A DNA stretch of 64,000 nucleotides from Burkholderiales bacterium (GTDB taxonomy: Bacteria; Pseudomonadota; Gammaproteobacteria; Burkholderiales; Burkholderiaceae_D). The position numbers were made by a program, and so were the translations under genes. Below the pieces are notes generated by a model, which saw only the letters and a program-made list of their open reading frames with translations, was not told where the DNA came from and searched no databases. Each line of letters opens with the position of its first letter. Position 1 is the stretch's first letter. The stretch lies in the NCBI GenBank assembly GCA_947451925.1, contig CANGAW010000002.1, forward strand, positions 59,253 through 123,252, in the 5' to 3' direction. This document shows positions 1 through 8,222 of this stretch, one piece after another.

Positions 1-73
1 TTCCCTGTCTGAACTTCAAGTCTGCTTGCGAGTCTGATTATTTTTTAAGGCGTTCAATTCGCTGCTAAAAATA

Positions 74-2206
74 ATGGATGCTCCCGAAGCAGATACAGCG
101 TTGCATAGCAGTGAAGAACTGCTCATGCGCATCATCGACAATCTGGCCGAAGGCTTGATTGTATTTGGCCCCGAAGGGCAAAGCCTGCACTGGAACCGGC
201 GAGCGCTAGCCATGCATGGCTATGCGCAGCATGACGAGAAAATGGCCAATCTGGCGAAGATCAGTGAGGACTATGTACTGCTGTCGCCCGAAGGTCAGGC
301 CTTGCCCATGGAGCAGTGGCCGATACAAAGGCTGTTGCGGGGCGAGCCTGTTGACGATGTCGAAATCAGTTTGATCAATACACGCCAGCACTGGACACGG
401 TCCTTCAGCTATGGCGGCGTTTTGTTGCGTGATGCTGAAGGCAAACCGCAATTTGGTTTGCTGACCATTCGCGACATTACCGAGCGAAAGCAGGCAGAGA
501 AAGCCCGCACTGAGGCCGAGCAGCGATTGCAGCTGGCTGTGGATATTGCGCACTTGGGCGCATGGGAATGGTCGGTCCTGGACAACAGCGTGTATTACTC
601 GGCGCAGTGGAAAAAACTGCTTGGTTTCGAAGAAGCCGATTTGCCCGACAAGCTCGACGAATGGTCGAATCGCTTGCATCCGGCTGACCGCGAGCGTGTG
701 CTGAACGAGGTACGAACGTTTGTTCAGCATCCTGTCGGCACGCTGAAACTGGAGTACCGGATGCGTCATCGGGATGAACTGCATCGCTGGATGGTCGCAC
801 AGGCCATTGCCAGTCTCGATGAGCAAGGGCATACCGTCAAATTAATCGGCACCATGCTCGATGTGACAGAGCAAAAACAAATCGAGCAGCGCTTGCTCGA
901 AGTGGCCCAGCATGATCCTTTGACCGGCTTGCCCAATCGCGCACTGATCTTTGACTATGCCAGCCATTTGCTGGCGGCTGCGCAGCGCAAGCATAGTCGC
1001 GGTGCGTTGCTGTTCATTGATCTGGATCGCTTCAAGCCCGTTAATGATTTATATGGTCATGAAATCGGCGACAGTCTGTTAAAAGAAGTGGGCGCTCGCC
1101 TGACTGCCTGCGTGCGGCATGAAGACTTGATCGGTCGCATAGGCGGCGATGAATTTGTCATTGTGCTGTCCGACATAGGCAAAGATTTTTCAGCGCTGAC
1201 TGCTGCGCAGCACGTGATCGACTCCCTGTCCAGACCGTTTCAGATTGGCGGTTTTGATCTGTCCATTTCGGCTTCGGTCGGCATCAGTTTTTTTCCGCGG
1301 CATGGCATTAATGTCGACACCTTGTTGCACGCGGCTGACCTGGCCATGTACCAGGCCAAAGAAGCCGGCCGCGGTGGATATGTCGTTTATACGTCGGAGC
1401 TGTGTAACCGGCTTGATACTTCGGCTTCCATCGAAGCGCGGCTCAAAGATGGATTGCAGAATCAGCGCTTGCAACTGCATTATCAGCCCGTGCTGAATAT
1501 GGAAACTGGCAAAATGATCGGCGCTGAAGCCTTGTTGCGTTTACCCGCAGATGGTCATGAACCGATAGGGCCGGATCGCTTTATTCCCATTGCCGAGTCT
1601 GCCGGAATGATCGCCGAGCTTGGCGACTGGGTCACCAGGGAAGTCTGTCGCCAGCACCGGGAATGGCGCGCGCTGGGCTTGCCACCCTTAATCATTGCAA
1701 TGAACGTCTCCTCGCTGCAATTTCGCCAGCGTGGTTTCGTCGCCCGCCTGCTGGCCATTGTCGAACAATCGCAGATTGAGCCGGGCTGCTTTCAGATCGA
1801 AGTGACAGAAAGCACCGTCATGGAAGGCATTGATGAAGCCATTGGCATGCTGACAGAAATTCATGCGGCCGGCATTTACATCGCACTCGATGATTTTGGT
1901 ACCGGCTATTCCAGCTTGAGCGACCTCAGTCACATGCCTCTGGATAAGCTCAAGCTTGATCCTTCTATCGTGCAAGGACTGACAGATGACCGCAGCAGTC
2001 AGGCCATTACCGAAGCCATTATCGCGTTTGGCCACACGCTTAATCTGGAAATCGTTGGTGAAGGCATCGAATCCGAACAGTCGCTGAATTACCTGCGGCT
2101 GCATGGCTGTCAGGAAGTACAGGGCAACTTGTTTAGTGGCGCAATGCCGGCGATGGAGTTCGTTGACTGGTACCGAAAGAAAGAACACGCGCAATGGCAT
2201 GCGTGA
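74..2206 (+). CDS. PAS-PAS-GGDEF-EAL cyclic-di-GMP signalling protein
   Basis: A 710-residue protein predicted to make and/or degrade cyclic di-GMP. Two PAS-type sensor segments lie at about residues 15-140 and 150-270, each ending in a PAC-like stretch (DITERKQ, DVTEQKQ). The GGDEF domain follows with an intact GGDEF motif at 357-361, then the EAL domain with EAL at 485-487 and the usual downstream signatures (NVSSLQF, DDFGTGYSSL, EGIE). Both active sites look intact, so the net activity cannot be told from sequence. No transmembrane segment is visible, so it is probably a cytoplasmic sensor. No good ribosome binding site precedes the ATG at 74, and the true start could be slightly different. 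It stands alone, followed by a divergent-function regulator gene. Confidence 0.93.
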   Translation: MDAPEADTALHSSEELLMRIIDNLAEGLIVFGPEGQSLHWNRRALAMHGYAQHDEKMANLAKISEDYVLLSPEGQALPMEQWPIQRLLRGEPVDDVEISLINTRQHWTRSFSYGGVLLRDAEGKPQFGLLTIRDITERKQAEKARTEAEQRLQLAVDIAHLGAWEWSVLDNSVYYSAQWKKLLGFEEADLPDKLDEWSNRLHPADRERVLNEVRTFVQHPVGTLKLEYRMRHRDELHRWMVAQAIASLDEQGHTVKLIGTMLDVTEQKQIEQRLLEVAQHDPLTGLPNRALIFDYASHLLAAAQRKHSRGALLFIDLDRFKPVNDLYGHEIGDSLLKEVGARLTACVRHEDLIGRIGGDEFVIVLSDIGKDFSALTAAQHVIDSLSRPFQIGGFDLSISASVGISFFPRHGINVDTLLHAADLAMYQAKEAGRGGYVVYTSELCNRLDTSASIEARLKDGLQNQRLQLHYQPVLNMETGKMIGAEALLRLPADGHEPIGPDRFIPIAESAGMIAELGDWVTREVCRQHREWRALGLPPLIIAMNVSSLQFRQRGFVARLLAIVEQSQIEPGCFQIEVTESTVMEGIDEAIGMLTEIHAAGIYIALDDFGTGYSSLSDLSHMPLDKLKLDPSIVQGLTDDRSSQAITEAIIAFGHTLNLEIVGEGIESEQSLNYLRLHGCQEVQGNLFSGAMPAMEFVDWYRKKEHAQWHA

Positions 2207-2222
2207 TGGCATGAAAGTCTGA

Positions 2223-2240
2223 TTCCATTTAACAATGGAA
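2223..2240. other. Small perfect hairpin after the GGDEF-EAL gene
   Basis: TTCCATT and AATGGAA form a 7-bp stem with a TAAC loop, 17 bases after the stop codon. There is no T tract, so a terminator role is doubtful. Confidence 0.3.
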
Positions 2241-2272
2241 AGTTGATCTGGCCGCAGTTGCATCGCTTAAAA

Positions 2273-2292
2273 ATGTTCAGTATATTGAACAT
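2273..2292. promoter_or_regulatory. Palindromic operator candidate in front of the HipB-like gene
   Basis: ATGTTCA-N6-TGAACAT is a perfect 7-6-7 inverted repeat ending 20 bases before the GTG start of the XRE regulator. The AT-rich centre (GTATAT) and the TATATA next to it could hold a -10 element, so binding here would block transcription. HipB-type antitoxins commonly repress their own promoter at such sites. The assignment as autoregulatory operator is inference. Confidence 0.55.
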
Positions 2293-2312
2293 ATATAAAG
2301 TGGGAGGCAACA

Positions 2313-2798
2313 GTGAATATTCGCGATTTAGGGGGCTTGATACGTGTCCGCAGAGAGTCGCTCGGACTGAGCCAGCATTATCTGGCCAAGCTCGCTGGCT
2401 TGTCGCGAACCACCATTAATTTGCTGGAAGCGGGGACCTTGAATGATCTGGGTATTAGCAAGGTAATGGTGCTAGCAGAAGTCCTGGGCCTGAGCCTTGA
2501 GGCAAATGAAGTCATCAAGCCCCACAAAAAAGCCTTGTTGATGGCTAGCAGAACAGCCAGTGTCAGCTATCGGGAAAAGTTGACGCCGAAAGAGTTGCGC
2601 TCAGCTTTTGCAAGCGGCTGCATTCCCGTAGAAAGAATCGCTCACCTGGCAACGCTGCTCGATGAGGCCCCCGCCAGCGTGCTGGTTTCGGCTGTTGAGG
2701 AAGCTTCCTTGCAAACCAGTGTGCCGGCAAAAAAAATATGGGGTCACTTGGCAACGTGGGCGCATGACTTCAAATCAACCAGAAGGGTATGGATTTAA
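2313..2798 (+). CDS. HipB-like XRE-family regulator (orphan antitoxin-type)
   Basis: A 161-residue protein with an N-terminal helix-turn-helix of the Cro/HipB type (about residues 7-62; typical GLSQxxLAxLAGLSRTTINxLE pattern). The C-terminal ~90 residues form an extra helical region ending in RRVWI. The GTG start is supported by a GGGAGG ribosome binding site at 2302-2307. Proteins of this type usually precede a toxin gene (HipA kinase or nucleotidyltransferase). Here the next ~440 bases carry no gene and then an opposing gene begins, so the partner is missing. It is likely a cytoplasmic DNA-binding protein that autoregulates through the palindrome just upstream. Confidence 0.8.
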   Translation: MNIRDLGGLIRVRRESLGLSQHYLAKLAGLSRTTINLLEAGTLNDLGISKVMVLAEVLGLSLEANEVIKPHKKALLMASRTASVSYREKLTPKELRSAFASGCIPVERIAHLATLLDEAPASVLVSAVEEASLQTSVPAKKIWGHLATWAHDFKSTRRVWI

Positions 2799-2846
2799 AC
2801 CATGCCTGCGGTTAGTCAGTGAAGTAAATTTTTCCGTTTGCAATGA

Positions 2847-3007
2847 AAGCCACTGGGTCCCGATTTTCATCGGGACGACGGTAGTGGTTGAGGCGCTATC
2901 AAAATTCCTACCGTCATCACCTGCATGTGATGACTGCTGCGTGGGCGGACTGCATGCAGTCCGAATTCCCCACTACGCTCCCGGCGCAGGCCGGGATCCA
3001 GCGTCTT
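2847..3007. repeat. Composite palindromic repeat in a gene-free stretch (2799-3242)
   Basis: The 444-base stretch 2799-3242 holds no credible gene. It contains a composite element. Its outer arms, AAGCCACTGGGTCCCGAT (2847-2864) and CCGGGATCCAGCGTCTT (2991-3007), match the arms of the short hairpin repeats at 10858 and 59318. Within it lie GTCCCGAT/ATCGGGAC (2857-2876), ACGGTAG/CTACCGT (2878-2914), GTCATCAC-N6-GTGATGAC (2913-2934) and a perfect 18-bp palindrome (2946-2963). It looks like a dispersed, highly foldable intergenic repeat. Nothing else is recognised from 3008 to 3242. Confidence 0.65.
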
Positions 3008-3242
3008 TCCTTGATTGCCAGCTGACTTTGACAATAAAAAATACGCAGATATTAAGCTACGTGACACCCAGACTTAGCGATGCCGCCGCTAATATTACGC
3101 ATGATTATGTTGAAGCTGCTGATGAGATTAGCGCCAAAGAATGATGGCGTCAGGGTGATAGGGCAACAGTACGTGATTTGTTTGATCTTGCGTTTGTCAT
3201 TGCCCTGTAAATCTCTTCGCCCTCTGGCGCTAAATGCGCTAC

Positions 3243-4679
3243 CTAAATCGCACTGCCATGCGCCCGTAAAGGATCCTCCAGCGTTGCAGCGATCAGTCGC
3301 ATCGCACTATCGCATTCGAGCCGCGATTGCGGGCCACCCAGCGAAATCCGGACTGCGTTTGGCGGATCGCCATCAGTGCAAAAAGCCGGACTGGCGACAA
3401 CGCCTACGCCTTTGCTGCGCAACAGTGACGCGAATTCCGTCATGTTCCAGCTCTCCGGCAAGGGTAGCCACAAATGAAAACTCTCCGCAGGTCCCTTGAA
3501 ATTATCCTTGCCCAAATAACGCTGCGCGAGCTGCTGGCGAAATTGTGACTCTTCGCGCACGGCGTCTAGCATCGCGTGGGCCGTACCGTCATTGACCCAG
3601 CGGGTGGCTATCGCATTGGTAATCGGCGAAGCCATGACCGTGGTTGCGCGTAAAGCGCCGGCCAGCCGTTGCATTTGCCGCTCACCCGGGGCCAGTACAT
3701 AGCCGGTGCGCAAACCTGCGCCCAAAAATTTGCTCAGGCCCGTCACGTAATAGGTCAGTTCAGGTGCCAGCGTGGCCAGCGGCGGTGGCGTGGTTCGTGG
3801 CAGCATCGAATAGGCATCATCTTCAATAATAGCCACGCTATAGCGGCGCGCAATGTCGGCCAGGGCTTCGCGCCGCCGCTGCGAGATGGTGCAGGTGGTT
3901 GGGTTCAGCAGGGTCGGGTTGCAATACAAAGCTTTGGGCTGCAGCGTCTTGCAGGCCAGATCGAATTCGACCGCGCTGGGGCCTTCCTCATCCAGCGTCA
4001 GTGCATGCAACTTCACCCCCAGTTGCGAAGCAATCGCCTTGATGCCGGGATAAGTCAGCGACTCCACGCAAATCAATTCGCCCGGCCGCGCCAGTTGTGA
4101 TACCAATGCCGCTAATGCGCTGTGTATGCCGGGGCAAACCAGCACACGTTCGGCATGACAGTCGGGCAAGCGTTGCCGCAGCCATTGCACCGCTGCGTCC
4201 TTATCAACGGCCAGGCCGCCAAAGTCTTGATAGCGCATCAGGTTATACAGATTGGATTGCGCCATTAGTTCTGCTGCGCTGTCGTGCATGCGTGCCAGCA
4301 AAGCCGGGTTGGCTGGTTCCGGTGGCAGGTTCATGGTCATCTCGGCACTGCCGCCGCCACGCAGCGGAAACGAAGGACTGATGCTGCGCACGAAGCTGCC
4401 CATGCCGGGACGCGAATCAATCAGACCACGCTTGCGTGCCTCGGTGTAAGCGCGGGCCACTGTGGTGTAGTCGAGTTGCAGTCGCTCGGCCAGCACCCGC
4501 AGGGTTGGCAATTGTTCGCGGGCATTGAGCCGTCCGCTTTTTATATCTTCGGCAATCAAGTCGGCAATCAGTAAATAGGCAGGTCGGTCTGATGTCGCCA
4601 GCCGGCGCAACCAATGCTGGGTCAGCTTGCGCATCGCTTGCGGTAAGGCCGCCTGAAGATCTGTGGGTGCTGATTGCAT
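3243..4679 (-). CDS. MocR-type GntR regulator with aminotransferase-like domain
   Basis: A 478-residue protein: an N-terminal winged-helix GntR domain (about residues 30-98, with the LPTLRVLAERLQ and TVARAYTEARKRGL pattern) joined to a fold-type I PLP-dependent aminotransferase domain. The PLP-binding lysine is probably K317 in the GLSKFLGAG motif, and the DDAY pyridine-contact motif is at 287-290. MocR proteins use PLP or an amino compound as effector and often control a divergent operon. Here the divergent operon is the Nit1C cluster, which makes it a candidate regulator (inference). The frame stays open upstream to 4826; I chose the ATG at 4679 because conserved sequence starts soon after it. 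Confidence 0.85.
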   Translation of the reverse strand: MQSAPTDLQAALPQAMRKLTQHWLRRLATSDRPAYLLIADLIAEDIKSGRLNAREQLPTLRVLAERLQLDYTTVARAYTEARKRGLIDSRPGMGSFVRSISPSFPLRGGGSAEMTMNLPPEPANPALLARMHDSAAELMAQSNLYNLMRYQDFGGLAVDKDAAVQWLRQRLPDCHAERVLVCPGIHSALAALVSQLARPGELICVESLTYPGIKAIASQLGVKLHALTLDEEGPSAVEFDLACKTLQPKALYCNPTLLNPTTCTISQRRREALADIARRYSVAIIEDDAYSMLPRTTPPPLATLAPELTYYVTGLSKFLGAGLRTGYVLAPGERQMQRLAGALRATTVMASPITNAIATRWVNDGTAHAMLDAVREESQFRQQLAQRYLGKDNFKGPAESFHLWLPLPESWNMTEFASLLRSKGVGVVASPAFCTDGDPPNAVRISLGGPQSRLECDSAMRLIAATLEDPLRAHGSAI

Positions 4680-4891
4680 GCTCTGATCGCGTTTCTTCAA
4701 TAAGTTGATTGCATCTGACTCGCACACTTCATGCCAAGAAAAGCGCCGCCAAACGGCGTTGCATGCGCTGCTTTTGTGCGGCGCTGCATTTGATTGGATC
4801 GCCTGATTGGTTTTTTTACGCATCAAGCAGGTGCGCTGCGCGTGATCGTTATGAGTCTTTTAAATCACTTGAGGGACTTAAAAAAATCTGC

Positions 4892-4909
4892 GCTGATGTT
4901 GAAATCAGC
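4892..4909. promoter_or_regulatory. Inverted repeat between MocR-type regulator and Nit1C cluster
   Basis: GCTGAT-N6-ATCAGC is a perfect 6-6-6 inverted repeat about 59 bases upstream of the sigma-54 promoter. It is a plausible site for the divergent MocR regulator or another activator. The 358-base gap (4680-5037) otherwise shows only the sigma-54 promoter as a clear signal. Confidence 0.3.
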
Positions 4910-4967
4910 ATGCCATCTGTTTGATTGCATCTTGATCGGATGAACATGCCATGAATGGCTGACTTGA

Positions 4968-4982
4968 TGGCACGCGCCTTGC
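4968..4982 (+). promoter_or_regulatory. Sigma-54 (RpoN) promoter of the Nit1C cluster
   Basis: TGGCACGCGCCTTGC matches the RpoN consensus TGGCACG-N4-TTGC exactly, with GG at 4969-4970 and GC at 4981-4982 in the correct -24/-12 spacing. Transcription would start near 4993, leaving a leader of about 45 bases before the first gene at 5038. This ties the cluster to an enhancer-binding activator such as NtrC, consistent with a nitrogen-limitation role. Confidence 0.85.
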
Positions 4983-5037
4983 GAAGTGAGACCGGTGTAA
5001 GACCAATTTTTGATCGCCAACCTCACGGAGAAATCGC

Positions 5038-5520
5038 ATGCCAAAAGTTACCAAGCCCGCCAATGTCAAAGGTGAATTCTTAGTCGACTACGAAGAAAAA
5101 GTCTTCGAAGATGTCAAAGCCGATCCCGGCGAAAAAGCCTTGGTGACCTTTCATACGGTGGCCTTTGAAGGCTCGATTGGCTTCGTCAATCTGCTGCAAG
5201 CGACACGTCTGCAACGCAAGGGTTTTGAGACTTCCGTATTGTTGTATGGCCCGGGCGTCACGCTCGGCGTCAAGCGCGGTTTTCCTACGCTGGGCGACGA
5301 AGCCTTCCCGGGTCATCAGAACTTCAATAATCAATTGACCAAATTCATGGCTGAAGGCGGCAAGGTTTACGCCTGCCGTTTTGCACTGCAAGCCTTGTAT
5401 GGTCACGGCGAAGGCGCACTGATCGATGGCATCCGTCCGGTCAATCCGCTTGATGTGCTCGACATCATCCTGCTGCATCGCAAGGCTGACGCTTTCATCC
5501 TCGATACCTGGACGCTGTAA
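5038..5520 (+). CDS. MSMEG_0572/Sll0783-family DsrE-like nitrogen starvation protein
   Basis: A 160-residue soluble protein with a DsrE/DsrF-like fold pattern: an N-terminal strand [13 protein letters not shown], then a helix and a GPGV loop. It matches the family first described as Sll0783 in Synechocystis, linked there to nitrogen starvation and polyhydroxybutyrate, and as MSMEG_0572 in mycobacteria. It is the first gene of the Nit1C cluster, behind a GGAG ribosome binding site. The biochemical role is unknown. A cysteine lies at about residue 115 (YACRFA) in the position where DsrE proteins can carry a reactive thiol, but activity is not shown. Confidence 0.88.
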   Translation: MPKVTKPANVKGEFLVDYEEKVFEDVKADPGEKALVTFHTVAFEGSIGFVNLLQATRLQRKGFETSVLLYGPGVTLGVKRGFPTLGDEAFPGHQNFNNQLTKFMAEGGKVYACRFALQALYGHGEGALIDGIRPVNPLDVLDIILLHRKADAFILDTWTL

Positions 5521-5544
5521 TTTCAACACGCGGGAAACATCATC

Positions 5545-6609
5545 ATGAGCGCTTCCAGAATAGTCCGTGCCGCTGCGGTGCAAATCTCGCCGGATTTCGA
5601 TTCGACAGACGGCACCTTGAACAAGGTTTGCGATTTCATTACGCAGGCCGCAGCCAGGGGTGCGCAACTGGTGGTGTTTCCCGAAACCTTTGTCCCTTAC
5701 TACCCCTATTTTTCTTTCATCCGGCCGCCCATGCTCTCGGGTGCCGAACATTTGCGTCTGATGGAGCGGGCTGTCGTTGTGCCGGGCCCAGTGACCGTTG
5801 CGGTTGCCGAGCGTGCACGCGCACTCGGTATTGTGGTGGTGCTTGGTGTGAACGAGCGCGACCATGGCACGCTGTACAACGCGCAATTGATTTTTGATGC
5901 CGACGGCACGCTGGCTTTAAAGCGCCGCAAGATCACCCCGACCTATCATGAACGCATGATCTGGGGGCAGGGTGATGCCTCGGGTCTGAAAGTCGTCGAT
6001 ACACAAATTGGTCGTGTCGGCGCGCTCGCCTGCTGGGAACATTACAACCCGCTGGCGCGTTATGCGCTGATGACCCAGCATGAAGAAATTCATTGTGCGC
6101 AGTTTCCCGGCTCGCTGGTCGGGCCGATTTTTGCCGAGCAAATGGAGGTGACGATCCGTCACCATGCGCTGGAATCGGGCTGTTTCGTGGTCAACGCCAC
6201 CGGCTGGCTGACGGACGCGCAAATCATGGCGATCACGCCGGATCCGGCTTTGCAAAAGGGTCTGCGCGGCGGCTGCAACACCGCCATCATTTCCCCCGAG
6301 GGTGTGCATCTTGCGCCGCCTTTGCGCGAAGGCGAAGGCATGGTCATTGCCGACCTTGACATGAAACTCATCAGTAAGCGCAAACGCATGATGGATGCAG
6401 TCGGCCATTACGCTCGCCCCGAACTATTAAGTCTTGCCATCAACGATATCCCTGCTGCGACTGTCATGCCCATGCATGCGGCTGCGGCTTCTTCTTCGCC
6501 CATCAGGAGCGCACATCATGAGCATCACGTCGACACCGAAAACCATGCCGTCGGCCGCGAGCCGGCAGTTGATGACGGAGCTGCAATCTTTCGGGTTGCG
6601 GCTCGATGA
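5545..6609 (+). CDS. Nit1-type nitrilase
   Basis: A 354-residue carbon-nitrogen hydrolase that should convert a nitrile to an acid and ammonia. The catalytic triad is visible: E47 ([12 protein letters not shown]), K129 ([11 protein letters not shown]) and C163 ([10 protein letters not shown]). It is the Nit1 clade nitrilase that names the Nit1C cluster; in Pseudomonas this cluster has been linked to growth on cyanide as nitrogen source. The last ~45 residues, after PELLSLAI, are Ala/Ser/His-rich, look unlike conserved nitrilase sequence, and overlap the radical SAM gene by 92 bases. This may be a natural extension or the result of a lost stop codon. Confidence 0.93.
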   Translation: MSASRIVRAAAVQISPDFDSTDGTLNKVCDFITQAAARGAQLVVFPETFVPYYPYFSFIRPPMLSGAEHLRLMERAVVVPGPVTVAVAERARALGIVVVLGVNERDHGTLYNAQLIFDADGTLALKRRKITPTYHERMIWGQGDASGLKVVDTQIGRVGALACWEHYNPLARYALMTQHEEIHCAQFPGSLVGPIFAEQMEVTIRHHALESGCFVVNATGWLTDAQIMAITPDPALQKGLRGGCNTAIISPEGVHLAPPLREGEGMVIADLDMKLISKRKRMMDAVGHYARPELLSLAINDIPAATVMPMHAAAASSSPIRSAHHEHHVDTENHAVGREPAVDDGAAIFRVAAR

Positions 6610-7651
6610 TCCGCGTTCACCTAATGGCGGTGTAGCCAGCCGCCGCGGCGGCGCCGGACCGTCCGACCACAAAGCGGTAGTGGTCGATGGTCATACCATC
6701 ATGGTGCCGGTCCATACTTCCAGCGCTTGGAATTCGCCGTTCGTCGCGCAAGCGCCAGACGCACAAGGCCGCAGCGCTTTAATGCGCGGCACGATTCCGA
6801 TTGCCAGCATTGAGTTTCCCAAGTCGCCACGCTTCTATGAGCGGCAGACGGCAGACGGCATTCCGTATTCGCAGATCGCTACCTTGCACGGCTCCGACGT
6901 GCTGGCTACCACGGTACTGCAAACCTGTATTCGTTACGAGAGCCGTCGCAAGACCTGTAAATTTTGCGCGATCGGCCAGTCGCTGGCAGCCGGACGCACC
7001 ATCGCTCGCAAGACGCCGGAACAACTGGCCGAAGTCGCCAAAGCCGCCGTCGAGCTGGATGGCATCAGGCACATGGTGATGACCACCGGTACACCGGCGA
7101 CCCCGGACCGTGGCGCGCAAATTCTGGTGGATAGCGCTAAGGCGATTCGGGCAGCAGTGGATATTCCGATTCAGGCGCAATGCGAGCCGCCCGACACCGA
7201 TGCCTGGTTTGCGCGCATGAAAGACGCCGGGATCGACACCCTGGGTATGCACCTGGAAGTGGTGACGCCTGAAGTACGGGAACGCATCATGCCGGGCAAA
7301 GCCAGCGTGCCGGTTTCGCGTTACATGGAAAGCTTTGCCGCAGCCGTCGAAGTGTTTGGTCGCGGTCAGGTCAGCACTTATATTCTGGCCGGACTGGGCG
7401 ACACCCGCGAAGCGATTCTGGAAATTTCGGAAAAGCTGCTGACACTGGGTGTCTATCCGTTCGTGGTGCCTTTTGTGCCCATCAGCGGCACACCGCTGGA
7501 AGATCATCCTGCGCCTTCACCGGAGTTCATGAAGTCGATACTGGAGCCTCTGGCGGCCATGGTGAACGCGGCCAATATGCGCTCTGCCGATATCAAGGCA
7601 GGTTGCGGCAAATGCGGCGCCTGTTCTTCCCTGTCCGTGTACGAGAGCTGA
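6518..7651 (+). CDS. Radical SAM protein, MSMEG_0568 family
   Basis: A 377-residue protein of the Nit1C cluster. The iron-sulfur cysteines appear as C137-X9-C147-X2-C150 (in [15 protein letters not shown]), not the classical CX3CX2C, and this spacing is accompanied by a TIM-barrel-like sequence similar to BioB/LipA-type enzymes. A second cysteine cluster closes the protein: C363, C366, C369 (CGKCGAC), which could hold an auxiliary cluster. The ATG at 6518 is chosen for its AGGAG site at 6505-6509; the frame is open further upstream. The start lies inside the nitrilase gene. The substrate is unknown. Confidence 0.87.
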   Translation: MSITSTPKTMPSAASRQLMTELQSFGLRLDDPRSPNGGVASRRGGAGPSDHKAVVVDGHTIMVPVHTSSAWNSPFVAQAPDAQGRSALMRGTIPIASIEFPKSPRFYERQTADGIPYSQIATLHGSDVLATTVLQTCIRYESRRKTCKFCAIGQSLAAGRTIARKTPEQLAEVAKAAVELDGIRHMVMTTGTPATPDRGAQILVDSAKAIRAAVDIPIQAQCEPPDTDAWFARMKDAGIDTLGMHLEVVTPEVRERIMPGKASVPVSRYMESFAAAVEVFGRGQVSTYILAGLGDTREAILEISEKLLTLGVYPFVVPFVPISGTPLEDHPAPSPEFMKSILEPLAAMVNAANMRSADIKAGCGKCGACSSLSVYES

Positions 7652-7664
7652 ACGGAGCAACGGC

Positions 7665-8222
7665 ATGCTGGATCTGGCCCACATCTGTGAATTATCGAAT
7701 GACTTTTCGCCTTGTGAATTTCGCGTCAAGCTCGCCGACAGCGCCTGGGAAATTGATCAGGCGCGGCGCTTGCGGCGTGCGGTTTTCTGTATTGAACAAG
7801 GCGTGTTTGTCGGTGACGATCGCGACAGCGTTGACGAAGACGCGCAATTGCTGGTGGCCGTGTCTTATGTCGGCGGCATGGCGGACCAGGTGGTCGGTGT
7901 GGTGCGCATTCATCAGGCGGTCGATGGCTTATGGTGGGGCTCGCGACTGGCGGTGCATCCGGCGTTTCGGCAGATGAGCCATTTGGGCACGGCGCTGATC
8001 CGGCTGGCAGTCAGTCTGGCTCATGCACGTGGCGCGCAAATTTTTCTGGCTTATGTGCAAAGCCAGAATTGCCCGCTGTTTGAAAAGCTGCACTGGCGAA
8101 GCCTGAACGAAGTCGCGCGCTTCGGTCGTCCGCATTGTCTGATGCAGGCCGATCTTTTGCACTATCCCCCTTGCCACGATCCCCTGAGCGGCTATGTGAC
8201 GCAGGCGAGGAAGCGGGCATGA
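7665..8222 (+). CDS. GNAT-type acetyltransferase, MSMEG_0567/Sll0786 family
   Basis: A 185-residue protein with GNAT features: an N-terminal RRLRRAVFCIEQGVF motif, a core strand VVGVVRIHQ, and an acetyl-CoA-binding region LAVHPAFRQMSHLGTALIRLAV. It is the standard acetyltransferase of Nit1C clusters. The substrate is unknown. Its stop codon overlaps the start of the next gene (ATGA at 8219-8222), indicating translational coupling within the operon. Confidence 0.87.
   Translation: MLDLAHICELSNDFSPCEFRVKLADSAWEIDQARRLRRAVFCIEQGVFVGDDRDSVDEDAQLLVAVSYVGGMADQVVGVVRIHQAVDGLWWGSRLAVHPAFRQMSHLGTALIRLAVSLAHARGAQIFLAYVQSQNCPLFEKLHWRSLNEVARFGRPHCLMQADLLHYPPCHDPLSGYVTQARKRA

Noticed and set aside
206..832. 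Long open frame antisense to the GGDEF-EAL gene
   Set aside because: It is a shadow of a well-supported coding gene, with no conserved motif or ribosome binding site. Many similar antisense frames (for example in gltB and uvrA) were dropped for the same reason.
2662..3144. Open frame overlapping the HipB-like gene and the palindromic repeat, considered as a remnant toxin
   Set aside because: The translation shows no HipA or nucleotidyltransferase motif and is made largely of repeat-derived sequence.
4828..4850. Possible NtrC-type site (GGTGCG...CGCGTG) upstream of the sigma-54 promoter
   Set aside because: The half sites fit the TGCACC-N5-GGTGCA pattern poorly and the spacing is wrong.
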